Positions 9,128 to 18,381 of a DNA stretch of 64,000 bases are shown piece by piece (the stretch's first letter is position 1; every line of letters begins with the position of its first letter). This DNA comes from Rhizobium sp. RM (lineage in GTDB: Bacteria > Pseudomonadota > Alphaproteobacteria > Rhizobiales > Rhizobiaceae), in contig NZ_JACAWV010000023.1 in assembly GCF_013390595.1 (NCBI RefSeq), forward strand, positions 1 through 64,000. The letters are read 5' to 3'. The notes below the pieces were generated by a model. It was not told the origin of the DNA, did no database searches, and worked only from the letters and a program-made list of their open reading frames with translations. Both the position numbers and the translations under genes were made by a program.

Positions 9128-9448
9128 TTACCAGCGATAATGATCGCGGCCGTCTCTCCAGTCCCTGCGGTCGCGCCATTCGCGCCACTCGCGTCGGGCC
9201 TGGCGTTCGCGCCACTCGCGACGGGCTTCCCAACGGTCTCGGCGATCCCAACCACGCTCATAGCGAGGAGGACCGTTCGGACGGCAGTAGCCCCGTGGCG
9301 ACAGGTGAAACCCACGGCCGCATGCATAGTCCACCTTCTGGACGTGGGATACCGAAGGGGCAGAAGGTTGACCGACGAGCATCGCGTTTGCGGCCGTGCC
9401 AAACAGGGTGCCGAACAGCAATCCGGCGGTGATAAACATCTTATGCAT
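9128..9448 (-). CDS. small exported GCG_CRPN-type, Arg/Trp-rich protein
   Basis: A 106-residue protein. It has a signal peptide ending TAANA, then a cysteine motif (DYACGRGFHLSPRGYCRPN) of the GCG_CRPN type, and a C-terminal half made of degenerate Arg/Trp/Asp/Glu repeats (WRERQARREWREWRDRRDW). The start is set by AAGGAGGGAG directly upstream; longer in-frame extensions lack this. The function of the family is unknown, and the charged tail suggests envelope binding. The coding strand is unusually repetitive. Confidence 0.75.
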   Translation of the reverse strand: MHKMFITAGLLFGTLFGTAANAMLVGQPSAPSVSHVQKVDYACGRGFHLSPRGYCRPNGPPRYERGWDRRDRWEARREWRERQARREWREWRDRRDWRDGRDHYRW

Positions 9449-9610
9449 CTCATCTCCCTCCTTGTGGGATGAGTGCGATTTAGCGCTACGGCCAGTGAAC
9501 TGCAGGTGAATGAAAAGTGATCTTTTCGTGGCACAGCCACCGGACCGCCTCAGTTGCATCCGCGGCATTTTTCTGGTGGTGATCTTTGCCAGATTACCTG
9601 CGAATACTCC

Positions 9611-10531
9611 CTAGCGATTGCGAAACACGGTGCAGGATCCACCGCCGCTTTTGATCCGTCCGCACAGCTCGTTGGCCTCTGCTCGCGTCTCCCGACCAAT
9701 GCGTGCGGCGTAACGCGGACGCGAACCGAAGTTCCCGCCGCGCTGGCGAACGAGGAGCGCACGTTCCGCATTCAACGGTTCGGGCAGCCTGACGATTGCT
9801 CGTGTAAAGAGACGGCTTGCGACAGACGGATTATAATGCGCCGAAAGTTGCACACCCCAAGGTGCCCAGTCTGCTGACGCCAACAGAACGGGGTCCCGCA
9901 TGGTTCGGGTGACTGAGAGCCGGACACAGGCTTCAAGGAAAGGCCTGTTATCATCGAGGGCGGGAGCAACGCGCTCAGGCGGCGTATCTTTCCAGGTTTC
10001 GACGGGATAGCCGGTGATTGCGAAGACATAGTCGCGTGTCTCTGTGGGAAGCCGCCCCTTATCGATGAAGGTCCGTAGTCCCGCCTCGCCGGCGTTATAC
10101 GCTGCGGCAGCCAGGCCGTAATTTCCGAACCTTGCGTTCAGTTCGGCAAGGTAGGCTGCTGATTTTTCCAACGCCTCGACAACGTTGAAGCTATTTTCAA
10201 GTCCGCGCAATTTCGCAGTCCCGGGCATAAACTGTGCGATACCTTCTGCCCCTTTCGGGCTGACCGCGTCGGCGCGAAACAGGCTTTCCCGCCATATCAG
10301 CCTCGCGAAATAATCCGGGGGCACAGCGTGGCGCAACGCCAGGACCTCGATTGCGTGACAAAGATCATTGTCATAGCTCTCTGCCCGGATGCAGAGCTCG
10401 GGAGCGACCTCATGTGTCGAAAGACAGGAACCTTCGTTCTCATTTTTTGGCCCCGAGGCCGCAGCATCTGTAACGATGACCAGCGCGCAGACGCTCAGAA
10501 CCAGTAGGCTGCCTAGAACGCGATTGACCAC
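9611..10531 (-). CDS. exported lytic transglycosylase (SLT domain)
   Basis: A 306-residue murein hydrolase with an N-terminal hydrophobic leader, then the SLT fold. IWRESLFRADAVS holds the catalytic Glu (about E82), followed by EGIAQFMPGTA and AAAYNAGEAG. The last ~70 residues, ending in SGGGSCTVFRNR, resemble a SPOR-like peptidoglycan-binding tail. It cleaves glycan strands in the periplasm. GTG is preferred as start because GGGGAGAT lies just upstream; an upstream TTG is also in frame. Rhizobial homologues often accompany secretion or conjugation systems, but none is complete here. Confidence 0.85.
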   Translation of the reverse strand: MVNRVLGSLLVLSVCALVIVTDAAASGPKNENEGSCLSTHEVAPELCIRAESYDNDLCHAIEVLALRHAVPPDYFARLIWRESLFRADAVSPKGAEGIAQFMPGTAKLRGLENSFNVVEALEKSAAYLAELNARFGNYGLAAAAYNAGEAGLRTFIDKGRLPTETRDYVFAITGYPVETWKDTPPERVAPALDDNRPFLEACVRLSVTRTMRDPVLLASADWAPWGVQLSAHYNPSVASRLFTRAIVRLPEPLNAERALLVRQRGGNFGSRPRYAARIGRETRAEANELCGRIKSGGGSCTVFRNR

Positions 10532-10709
10532 GCCATCTCCCCTATCATTCAAGGCGCAACACGCTCACTATCCAACAATCTTCGGTGTCTGCCTAGTCTT
10601 TGCCAGCAACAGGGGCCCGGCATCCCATCTCAGAAACCCGCCCTTCCAGAACAAAAAACCGGACACGTTTCTTAATCCTCCCGAAACCGGCGTTTTCTAT
10701 TATGAGCAT

Positions 10710-12494
10710 ATGCGAATAAGTACGATCACCAATTGGGCCTATGGCATAACCGTTGTCCTGACTGCCCTGTCGGCAGGGGCATTCATCATGGCGTCTCGAA
10801 GCGCCAACGATGAGCGGCTTGCTGTTGAGGAGCGACTGCGGCTCGACGAACTGGTCGAGGATCTGGAAATCGGCGCTGAAGTTCGCAGCGACGAAGCGCG
10901 TCTTTATGTAATGCGCGGCGAAAAGCGCCATCTGCAAGCCTTCGAGAGTGGCGAGAATAACGTGAAACGTCTTGAGGAAGCGGCCGCGCGGCTTGAGGAG
11001 CATGGCCTCAATCAGACCGAATCCAACGCCTTGAAGCAACTGACGGTCGATGCAGACGCTCTTGATGCCCTCGAGCGGTCTGCAATTGGAGCCTACGGGA
11101 ACGGCGACACAACCGGCGCCCAGCAGACGCTTTTCGGTCCGGAGCATGAGAGGCTACAGTCCGATCTTCTCGGTCAGGTCAACACATTCCGGGCTCTTGT
11201 CGATGCGCGCACGGGTGCCGCCTTTAACACTGCACGCGAATTTGCAGATTGGTGGAGCCTGGCCGCTCGCGCGATCCTCGGCCTGACTGGCGCCCTCTTC
11301 CTGGCGGTGCTTTATTTCATCCTGAGGCGGCGCATCACCATGCCGCTCGCGCGCATGACCGGGATTGTAAGCCGTCTGGCAAAAGAGGATTACGCAGTCG
11401 AAGTACCACAGGACCGGCGGCTCGATGAGATCGGCGAGATGAACAAGGCGATCCTCGTTTTCCGGGAAAACGGACTGGAGCGGGAACGTCTGGACGCGGA
11501 GCGGCGTGCGGATCAGCAAACGAAAGACCTGCTGCTGCAAATGATGCACAGGCTTCAGGCCTGCCAGACGGAAGCCGAACTCGCAGATATTGTCGCCCGT
11601 TTTGCGCCGCAGATCTTTCCCGACCATGCCGGCGGCCTCTATATTTTGAGCAACGACAAATCGATGCTGAATAGGACTGGAAGCTGGCTAGACCCGCAAC
11701 ATTCAGATCCCGCCTTTACCACGGATGCCTGCTGGGCCCTGCGTCGCGGCCGCCCACATGTGAGCGGTGTCGCCGCCACAGATGTTCCCTGCCTGCACCT
11801 CCACGGCGAAGAGGCGGAAACCTTGTGCATCCCATTGACGGCAATGGGCGACATGATCGGGCTTCTCTATCTGGAGAGGCCAGAAAACAGGCCAACTGCC
11901 AATGCCGGTGCACAGCTTTATCTCGAATTGATTGCCGAGAATGTCGGGCTTGCCATCGCCAACCTGCAACTGCGCAACACGCTGACAGACCTCGCTGAAA
12001 GGGATGCGCTGAGCGGGCTCTATAACCGTCGATTCCTCAATGAGAGGCTCGAGCATTATAGAAAATCCACATCGGAAAACAGCCTCGCCTGCCTGATGAT
12101 CGATATCGACCACTTCAAGCGTTTCAACGACATGTTCGGTCATGATGCGGGGGACATGGTGATCCAGCATGTCGCTCAGATCATCCTCAATACGCTCCGT
12201 GATCGGGGCACCGCCTTCCGGTTCGGGGGCGAGGAATTCACCGTCCTCATTCCTGATCGTGGAGAAGATGACTGTTACGCATTGGCCGAAGAACTGCGTG
12301 AGAACGCCGGCCGCGCACATCTTTCGCACGACGGACGCCCGCTCGGCCGGATTTCCATTTCGATTGGCCTAGCCATTTCACCCGAAGATGGACCTGCACA
12401 AACGCTTGTAAGCCGCGCCGATGCAGCGCTTCTGATGGCGAAGGCGAAGGGCCGCAATCAGACTGTCCGAGCGGCCGAAACTGGTGAGCTATAA
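10710..12494 (+). CDS. membrane diguanylate cyclase (HAMP-GAF-GGDEF)
   Basis: A 594-residue sensor. A membrane helix at ~9-31 is followed by a periplasmic four-helix-bundle-like domain (~35-190), a second helix at ~192-214, HAMP (~215-270), a coiled coil, GAF (~290-430) and GGDEF (~440-590). The active-site GGEEF is at 506-510, so cyclic di-GMP synthesis is likely. The inhibitory I-site, normally RxxD just before it, reads RDRG, so product inhibition is probably lost. The start is taken at the ATG leading MRISTITNW; the in-frame region upstream overlaps the transglycosylase on the other strand. Its signal is unknown. Confidence 0.85.
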   Translation: MRISTITNWAYGITVVLTALSAGAFIMASRSANDERLAVEERLRLDELVEDLEIGAEVRSDEARLYVMRGEKRHLQAFESGENNVKRLEEAAARLEEHGLNQTESNALKQLTVDADALDALERSAIGAYGNGDTTGAQQTLFGPEHERLQSDLLGQVNTFRALVDARTGAAFNTAREFADWWSLAARAILGLTGALFLAVLYFILRRRITMPLARMTGIVSRLAKEDYAVEVPQDRRLDEIGEMNKAILVFRENGLERERLDAERRADQQTKDLLLQMMHRLQACQTEAELADIVARFAPQIFPDHAGGLYILSNDKSMLNRTGSWLDPQHSDPAFTTDACWALRRGRPHVSGVAATDVPCLHLHGEEAETLCIPLTAMGDMIGLLYLERPENRPTANAGAQLYLELIAENVGLAIANLQLRNTLTDLAERDALSGLYNRRFLNERLEHYRKSTSENSLACLMIDIDHFKRFNDMFGHDAGDMVIQHVAQIILNTLRDRGTAFRFGGEEFTVLIPDRGEDDCYALAEELRENAGRAHLSHDGRPLGRISISIGLAISPEDGPAQTLVSRADAALLMAKAKGRNQTVRAAETGEL

Positions 12495-12643
12495 AGCGAG
12501 GGCCATCTTTAAGGGTGATGCATTCTTGCAACTATATGTGCGAATTTCGTGGAAAACTAATATTTATAGCAGAATTCCTGCTTGGCAGGTCCTCTTCGCC
12601 ACGCAAGTATGAGTCGACCGCGGACGTCTGTATGGAGGTTTTT

Positions 12644-12757
12644 ATGACGTACGATTGGGACGGACGAAAGACACGCAGCCTGAGGGCCGTGAAACTGACG
12701 ATCATCAGCCTGACAGCACTTTTCGTGCTGACGGCACCGATACTCGCCTACCATTGA
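12644..12757 (+). CDS. small single-pass membrane protein, 37 aa
   Basis: MTYDWDGRKTRSLRAVK is followed by one hydrophobic helix ending APILAYH. GGAGG sits five bases before the ATG. Similar tiny MTYDW-starting proteins are familiar from rhizobial genomes but have no assigned role. It may be a membrane modulator. It lies 149 bases after the diguanylate cyclase, in the same direction. Confidence 0.6.
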   Translation: MTYDWDGRKTRSLRAVKLTIISLTALFVLTAPILAYH

Positions 12758-12782
12758 GGCGAACCAATTCCGATTAAAAAAT

Positions 12783-13880
12783 TCAGGCAGTCTGACGGCT
12801 CGTGGCTCTCGCCCTGAGCCGTTTTTTCAACCATGCCTGCACAGGTTGGTCGTACCAGACCGTAAGAGCCCATGAGAAAACCACAACAGCAGCAATAAAG
12901 GCGTAGCCGTAGAGGCTCGCGGCGTTGCCCTGGGTAAGGCTGGGCAGAAGGAACACGGTCCAGGCAAGGAGCGGGATATGCAAGACGTAAACCGCGTATG
13001 ATGCCGTACCGAGAAACGATGAGAGGGCGCCGACAATCTTGTCCGGCACCGTTCTGCTCGCCAGATAAAGCAGGACCGGCCACCCAGCCACGACCATAGC
13101 CAGATCGTAGAACGGCCGCACGGCGCGCGATATCGGCAAAGCAAGCACGAGACACACAAAGGCCAGGTAGAGCAACGCGCTCACTGGCGCAAATTTGGGG
13201 ACGTGGTCGCGAAAACGATAGATCAACACGCCAACCAGGAAGGAAAAGAACACCCGTCCCATGCCGGCGTACATTTCATGCCAACGGAAACCGGCGTGAA
13301 GCTTGCCGAATTCAATGGCGGCAACGACCAGCAGGCAAAGGCTAAAAAACACAATGCACAGAATGAAGCGCAAACTCGCACGCACACCCCAGCGCGCGTA
13401 GAAGGTGTTTACCACCAGTTCGTTGAATAGCGACCAGGCCGGGCTTACAAGAAAAAGCGCACCGTTGAGAGTAATCGTGAAGGGTGCCGGGAGGAAAAGC
13501 AGACCTGTCAGGAGCACGACCCCAAGCTCGGAAAGATTTATTGGCCTGTGGAGGTCATCAATCGGGGTCGGCAGTCCGAGCACATAGAGGCAGATGAAAA
13601 ACGCTGCCATCAAAAGAAGTGAAAGAACATATAGCGGATAGAGACGGAAGAAACGCGCTGTCATGAATGTAGCGGGCGACGTCGTTCCGTCGGCAAGCTT
13701 CTTTCCGTAGGCATGTGCGAGGACGAAACCGCTCAAGGCGAAAAACAGGTCGACAGCAAGGTAGCTGGATTCCTCAGGCCTTCCGAAAAATAGCTCTGCA
13801 TGCCGGTGTACGATAAAAAGGGCGGCCACGCCCCTAATCCCATCCAGCAGAACGAACCGTTCCGGCACCGATATGGCCAT
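12783..13880 (-). CDS. acyltransferase 3 family membrane protein
   Basis: A 365-residue integral membrane protein with about ten hydrophobic helices. The N-terminus has the family signature LDGIRGVAALFIVHRH with the catalytic-type His and the Arg, then DLFFALSGFVLAHAYG. Members acetylate or otherwise acylate extracellular sugars such as exopolysaccharide or Nod-factor-like molecules (OafA/NodX type). It stands alone, converging with the small membrane protein. The ATG was chosen over an in-frame TTG two codons upstream. Confidence 0.85.
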   Translation of the reverse strand: MAISVPERFVLLDGIRGVAALFIVHRHAELFFGRPEESSYLAVDLFFALSGFVLAHAYGKKLADGTTSPATFMTARFFRLYPLYVLSLLLMAAFFICLYVLGLPTPIDDLHRPINLSELGVVLLTGLLFLPAPFTITLNGALFLVSPAWSLFNELVVNTFYARWGVRASLRFILCIVFFSLCLLVVAAIEFGKLHAGFRWHEMYAGMGRVFFSFLVGVLIYRFRDHVPKFAPVSALLYLAFVCLVLALPISRAVRPFYDLAMVVAGWPVLLYLASRTVPDKIVGALSSFLGTASYAVYVLHIPLLAWTVFLLPSLTQGNAASLYGYAFIAAVVVFSWALTVWYDQPVQAWLKKRLRARATSRQTA

Positions 13881-13980
13881 CTTCAAAAACCCGAAGCAGA
13901 AAGACTGTTGAACAAACGGCGAATGCCTACTTTCGGTTCATTGCACCGTCTCGACGGACGTTCAAGACACGATCCGTTGT

Positions 13981-14009
13981 AAATAAAAAAGACGCCGGAA
14001 ACCGGCGTC
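13981..14009 (-). terminator. rho-independent terminator of the orphan sugar receptor
   Basis: GACGCCGG and CCGGCGTC form an 8-bp GC stem with a 3-base loop, followed on the minus strand by TTTTTTATTT. It lies about 50 bases past the receptor stop codon, showing that this receptor is transcribed without transporter genes after it. Confidence 0.85.
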
Positions 14010-14057
14010 TCATGATCTCAAGGGGCCTGTTGGCCGCCATGTCGCATCAGGGACAGT

Positions 14058-15362
14058 TTATCCCCGTTTGCGGAGTGTTCTGGTGCCGGTATCAACGAGG
14101 TTCTGAGCAGCCTCATCGACGCTTGCGCGCCCGAATGCGAGTGAATCGGCGATCGGCCGCATAACACCGCGATCAAATTCGTTTGCGCCGATCGGTGCGG
14201 GTTCCGGGTATGGATCAAGCTTTCCGGAGAGACCTTCAATATAGTCTACCGTCTTGCGCTCAGTCTCGTTGAGGCTCGGCAGTACGGCCTCGCGCACCAT
14301 CTTGGAAGGTGGCACGCCACGCTCGACACCGAGGACCTTGCCCGCAGCAACGTCATTGACAAAGAAGCTGATGAACTTCGCCGCCTCTTCCGGTTTGGTT
14401 GAAGTGGATGAAATAGACCAGATCAGCCCGGGACGGTAATAGTGACCGGTGGGCTTGCCTTCACCTTCGCCTGGCAACATGCCCACCGAAAGCGTCTTCT
14501 TGTTCAACTGCTGATAACCGACCAGCTGATTGGAGTAGGCAAATCCGATTGCCGAATTGCCAAGTGTCAGGGAATTGGATTCGATCGTATTGTCATCGCG
14601 GGTCTGAATGTCGGCCGAAACGGCGAGACCGGCCTGCCTCAGATCTTCCCAATAGGCGAACCACTCTTTTGCGTCTTCCTTGTTGAACCCGATGGTTCCG
14701 TCCTGGAAGAGCAGCTTGCCGCGCTGGCGCAGCCAAACGTCGAAGACGTAGTGGTAGCGTCCACCATAGGGGACGGCCCAGTAATTGCGCCGTGCAGGCG
14801 CATTTTTCTTGTAGTCCTTTGCCAGTTCGGCAAGCGCCTTCCAGGTGATTTGTTCCTTTGGAATGGAAACGCCGCCCTCTTTCAGCGTCTCAGCGTCATA
14901 CATCATGCAAAACGAGTTCAAGCCGAGACCGACGCCATAGAGCTTTCCGTCAATGCGGCAAAGGTCGACTTCTGTCTTGCCGAAACCTGACAGATCAAGC
15001 GAGGAACCGACGAACTTGTCGAGCTCCATGCAGGCTCCACGGCCGGAGTAGTCAGCGATCGTCGAGGGCTCGAGCTGGAAAATATCCGCCACATTGCGAC
15101 CGGCCATAGAGGTTGCAAGTTTAGTCCAGTAGTCGGAGCCGGCGATCATTTCGCCGCTGATCGCCGTCTTAGGATCTGCTTTCTGATAAAGCGAGATCAC
15201 CTCATTGGTGCGCCGGCTTCGATCGGCCGATCCCCACCAGACACACCGCAACCGGTTTTCCTGGGCCTGCGCATTGAAGGCGCCGACCGTTGCACCAAGC
15301 CCCAGGGCCCCTACCCCCATTGCTGCTGTCATCAAAAACTTACGTCTGTCGATAGTTTGCAT
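14058..15362 (-). CDS. carbohydrate ABC transporter solute-binding protein (orphan)
   Basis: A 434-residue periplasmic binding protein of the MalE/extracellular family 1 type. It has a clear Tat leader (DRRKFLMTAAMGVGALG) and then RCVWWGSADRSRRTNEVI. It is closely similar in layout to the second receptor of this window (CVWWGSADRS against MLWWGSQERA), so the two are paralogues. The start follows GGGAGGAG. No permease follows; a strong terminator does. It diverges from the LacI regulator, so it is probably induced with the DUF2264 operon and may lend specificity to the transporter encoded at 21-28 kb. Confidence 0.9.
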   Translation of the reverse strand: MQTIDRRKFLMTAAMGVGALGLGATVGAFNAQAQENRLRCVWWGSADRSRRTNEVISLYQKADPKTAISGEMIAGSDYWTKLATSMAGRNVADIFQLEPSTIADYSGRGACMELDKFVGSSLDLSGFGKTEVDLCRIDGKLYGVGLGLNSFCMMYDAETLKEGGVSIPKEQITWKALAELAKDYKKNAPARRNYWAVPYGGRYHYVFDVWLRQRGKLLFQDGTIGFNKEDAKEWFAYWEDLRQAGLAVSADIQTRDDNTIESNSLTLGNSAIGFAYSNQLVGYQQLNKKTLSVGMLPGEGEGKPTGHYYRPGLIWSISSTSTKPEEAAKFISFFVNDVAAGKVLGVERGVPPSKMVREAVLPSLNETERKTVDYIEGLSGKLDPYPEPAPIGANEFDRGVMRPIADSLAFGRASVDEAAQNLVDTGTRTLRKRG

Positions 15363-15376
15363 CTGCTCCTCCCGCG

Positions 15377-15437
15377 TTTTGCAAAATTTGCATAAATAAG
15401 TTATTTCTTGCAAATTTTCTATCATTGCAATATTTGC
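15377..15437. promoter_or_regulatory. divergent promoter region with candidate LacI operators
   Basis: GCAAAATTTGC (15381-15391) is a perfect GCAAA-A-TTTGC palindrome and GCAATATTTGC (15427-15437) is a near copy 46 bases away. Extra TTGCAA half-sites occur at about 15409 and 15453. They lie between the receptor gene and the lacI-family start, on AT-rich DNA suited to overlapping promoters. Binding by the adjacent regulator is inferred. Confidence 0.6.
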
Positions 15438-15473
15438 ATCATTATTGCTTCGTTTGCAAGCACAGGAGTCACA

Positions 15474-16526
15474 ATGCCAGACGCCACCGATATCAACCGT
15501 CCCCGCCAGGCTGACATTGCCCAGCGCGCGGGTGTTTCGATCAGCACAGTTTCTCGCGTGCTTGCGGGAGAAAAGGGCATAAGCGCCTCTATCCAGACGA
15601 AGGTTCTCGGCGTTGCTGCCGAACTCGGATACCCGTTAAGACCGGCAAATTCTGGCGTGGCCATGCCTCTGGATGGCAAACGCATTATCGCCTTCATGTC
15701 TGCAGAACGGGCAACGGGCGATATCGGGGCGTTTTACCATGACATCCTCGACACGTTGCGCGGCCTTTCTCAAAGCGAAGGGTTCGAACTCGACATCAAA
15801 CTGCTGCATCAGGCGCAGATCGACGAAACAATGATGCAGCGCGCCTGTGAGGCCGATGGTCTTCTCGCAATCGGCCTAGATCCCGAAGACGACAAGATCA
15901 GCCGTATGGCGCAGGGCGTGTTGCCGACGGTCCTTGTCAATGGTGCGGACCCAGCCATGGCGTTCGACTGCGTCTCTCCCTCCAACTTCTACGGTGGACG
16001 ACTGGCTGGAACCCACCTGACGGAACTCGGCCATCGCAAGGTCGCCTATATCGGTCCCGACCATCGTCACACGGTGCGGGAGCGAATTCGAGGCTTCCGT
16101 CACGCCATCCGCACGACAGAAGGTACGGATTATAACGAAGTACTCCTTTCGACGACTGAGAGCGGCTTTGCGCAGGCTGGCGAAGCCGTCCGCCGGTTAC
16201 TTGCCGAAAAGCCGGAAATCACCGGCCTTTTCTGCATGAACGATGCGATTGCTCTCGGTGCGCTCGGTGCAGTCCAGGAACTTGGACTGAGCGTTCCCCA
16301 GGATATTTCGGTGATCGGTTTCGACGACCTGCCATTTGCGGAGCTCTCTACGCCAAGGCTGACAACCATTCGCGTCGACCGTCGCGAAATTGCCCGTGAA
16401 GCAATCGACCTCATGCGACGCCGGCTGCTCGAGCCGTCCGCCAATTCCCGGCAGGTACAGCTCGCTGTGCATCTCGTCGAAGGTCAGACCGCAGATGTTG
16501 CGGGAAAGGCAAAAACCGATGACTGA
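15474..16526 (+). CDS. LacI-family transcriptional regulator
   Basis: A 350-residue repressor. The N-terminal helix-turn-helix reads ADIAQRAGVSISTVSRVLAG, followed by the hinge and a periplasmic-binding-like sugar domain (FYGGRLAGTHLTELGHRKVAYIGP, then DISVIGFDDLPFAELSTPRLTTIRVD). The chosen ATG has CAGGAG in front of it. It overlaps the DUF2264 gene by 8 bases, so regulator and enzymes are one operon. The effector should be the sugar, or sugar breakdown product, handled by that operon. Confidence 0.9.
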   Translation: MPDATDINRPRQADIAQRAGVSISTVSRVLAGEKGISASIQTKVLGVAAELGYPLRPANSGVAMPLDGKRIIAFMSAERATGDIGAFYHDILDTLRGLSQSEGFELDIKLLHQAQIDETMMQRACEADGLLAIGLDPEDDKISRMAQGVLPTVLVNGADPAMAFDCVSPSNFYGGRLAGTHLTELGHRKVAYIGPDHRHTVRERIRGFRHAIRTTEGTDYNEVLLSTTESGFAQAGEAVRRLLAEKPEITGLFCMNDAIALGALGAVQELGLSVPQDISVIGFDDLPFAELSTPRLTTIRVDRREIAREAIDLMRRRLLEPSANSRQVQLAVHLVEGQTADVAGKAKTDD

Positions 16527-18381
16527 TCCCAACATCCGCTTCAACCCACTCCACGGAAATGCCTTGCAAAGCAGAGCCGACGTGAGGAAGGCGCTCGACG
16601 ATTGCTTTGCACCGCTCCTTCCCTATTTTTCGGACGGAGCCGGGCGCGTGACGCTCAGCGGAACGGCTGCCCATTTCGATCGGGCGGCAGCGGATCTGGA
16701 GGGATTTGCACGTCCGTTATGGGGCATTGCGCCACTTGCCATCAGTGGCGACCATTTCGAACATTGGCCGCTTCTTGCCAAGGGCATAGCAAACGGCACC
16801 GATCCGAAACACCCGGACTATTGGGGCGATGTCCGCCAAAAGGACCAGCGGCTCGTAGAGCTTGCCGCAATCGGATTTGCGCTTCGACTTGCACCACAAC
16901 ACCTCTGGGAACCGTTATCCGATGCGCAAAAAGCAAATGTCAGCCATTATTTGCTGACGGCGCGCGAGCGGACCTATGCCGACAACAATTGGAAGTTTTT
17001 CCGGATCATGGTCGATATGGCGCTCGACCACCTCGGCATTGCGTTCAATCGCGACCTCACGGAGACGTTCCAGGCTGAGCTCGACGGCTTCTATATTGAC
17101 GATGGCTGGTACCGGGACGGAAACTACCGCAGGATCGATCACTACATTGCATTCGCCATGCATTTCTACGGTCTGATTTATGCAAAGCTCTGCAAACCGG
17201 ATGATGTCTACGGACAACGGTACAGGGAGCGGGCACGCCTTTTTGCCGGTGACTTTGCGCAATGGTTCGATGAAGACGGCGGTACGCTCGCCTTCGGTCG
17301 CTCGATGACCTATCGTTTCGCCTGCGGCGGTTTCTGGGCAGGTCTGGCCTTTGCCGATGAGGAGGCGCTCCCCTGGGGCAAGATAAAAGGTCAATATCTG
17401 CGACACTTGCGCTGGTGGGCGCAAAAACCGGTCGCCGATCGCGATGGCGTGCTTTCGATAGGATACGGCTATCCGCAACTTACCATGTCAGAAAGCTATA
17501 ATTCTGCCGGCTCACCCTACTGGGCCTTCAAGGCGTTCCTGCCGCTTGCGTTGCCCGAGCATCACCCATTCTGGCAGGCGAAGGAGGAACCTATCGAGCG
17601 ATCGCAAAAAGTGACGCCGCTTCTCCACCCCGGCATGGTGACGATGCGCTCGAACGGTACTGTCACGGCATTGAGCTGCGGCCAGGAAAACCTGATGATG
17701 CGTGGCGGGCCGGAGAAATATGCCAAATTTGCATACTCCTCCCGATATGGCTTCGGCGTGGAAGTTGACGAGCGGGGGTTCAAGACCAACGGCTTCGACA
17801 ACATGCTCGCCTTTTCGGACGACGGTTTGCACTACAGGGTCAGAGAAACCAATGAAACTGCGGTCCTTGCGCAGACAAACTTGCGCGCGACATGGCGGCC
17901 CTATCCCGACGTTTCTGTTGAGACGACGCTTGTTCCAGCAGGCGATTGGCACATCCGGCTGCACAGGATCGTTTCCGAGCGACCTCTCTGGGTGACGGAA
18001 GGCGGATTTGCGATCGAACGCAACGATGGCGACCGCGATCCTTCGGTTGAGGCGACAGGGCGGGCAACAGCAGATTGCGGTTCGGACCTCTCGGCAATTG
18101 TCGATCTCGGCTCGACGATCGAAAGACAAGGCGTTGCCTTGAAAGCGCTGCCGAACACCAACCTCATTCACGCAAAAACCACGGTCCCGCAGTTGCGGGG
18201 AAAAATCCCGGCCGGGGAAAGTTTCCTAGCCTGCGCAGTCTTTGCCGCGAAAAAGGACACACAGAACGGTGACGCTTTGCCAGACGCCCCTGATCTTCCG
18301 GATTTGGAAGCGTTGGACAGGGTGTTTTCGCAAGACGGCAGAACCGTGAGCGCGATCGCCGTCATCGGGGATGGCACATGA
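16519..18381 (+). CDS. DUF2264 domain protein (putative polysaccharide/uronide-processing enzyme)
   Basis: A 620-residue protein. The first ~370 residues match DUF2264 as I know it, an alpha-toroid with many aromatic residues: FARPLWGIAPLA, NNWKFFRIMVD, DDGWYRDGNYRRIDHY and FGRSMTYRFACGGFW. The C-terminal part is beta-rich. No signal peptide is visible, so it acts in the cytosol on imported material. The fold recalls unsaturated glucuronyl hydrolases and lyases, but the reaction is unproven. It is translationally coupled to lacI upstream and to the dehydrogenase downstream (ATGA overlap). Confidence 0.8.
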   Translation: MTDPNIRFNPLHGNALQSRADVRKALDDCFAPLLPYFSDGAGRVTLSGTAAHFDRAAADLEGFARPLWGIAPLAISGDHFEHWPLLAKGIANGTDPKHPDYWGDVRQKDQRLVELAAIGFALRLAPQHLWEPLSDAQKANVSHYLLTARERTYADNNWKFFRIMVDMALDHLGIAFNRDLTETFQAELDGFYIDDGWYRDGNYRRIDHYIAFAMHFYGLIYAKLCKPDDVYGQRYRERARLFAGDFAQWFDEDGGTLAFGRSMTYRFACGGFWAGLAFADEEALPWGKIKGQYLRHLRWWAQKPVADRDGVLSIGYGYPQLTMSESYNSAGSPYWAFKAFLPLALPEHHPFWQAKEEPIERSQKVTPLLHPGMVTMRSNGTVTALSCGQENLMMRGGPEKYAKFAYSSRYGFGVEVDERGFKTNGFDNMLAFSDDGLHYRVRETNETAVLAQTNLRATWRPYPDVSVETTLVPAGDWHIRLHRIVSERPLWVTEGGFAIERNDGDRDPSVEATGRATADCGSDLSAIVDLGSTIERQGVALKALPNTNLIHAKTTVPQLRGKIPAGESFLACAVFAAKKDTQNGDALPDAPDLPDLEALDRVFSQDGRTVSAIAVIGDGT

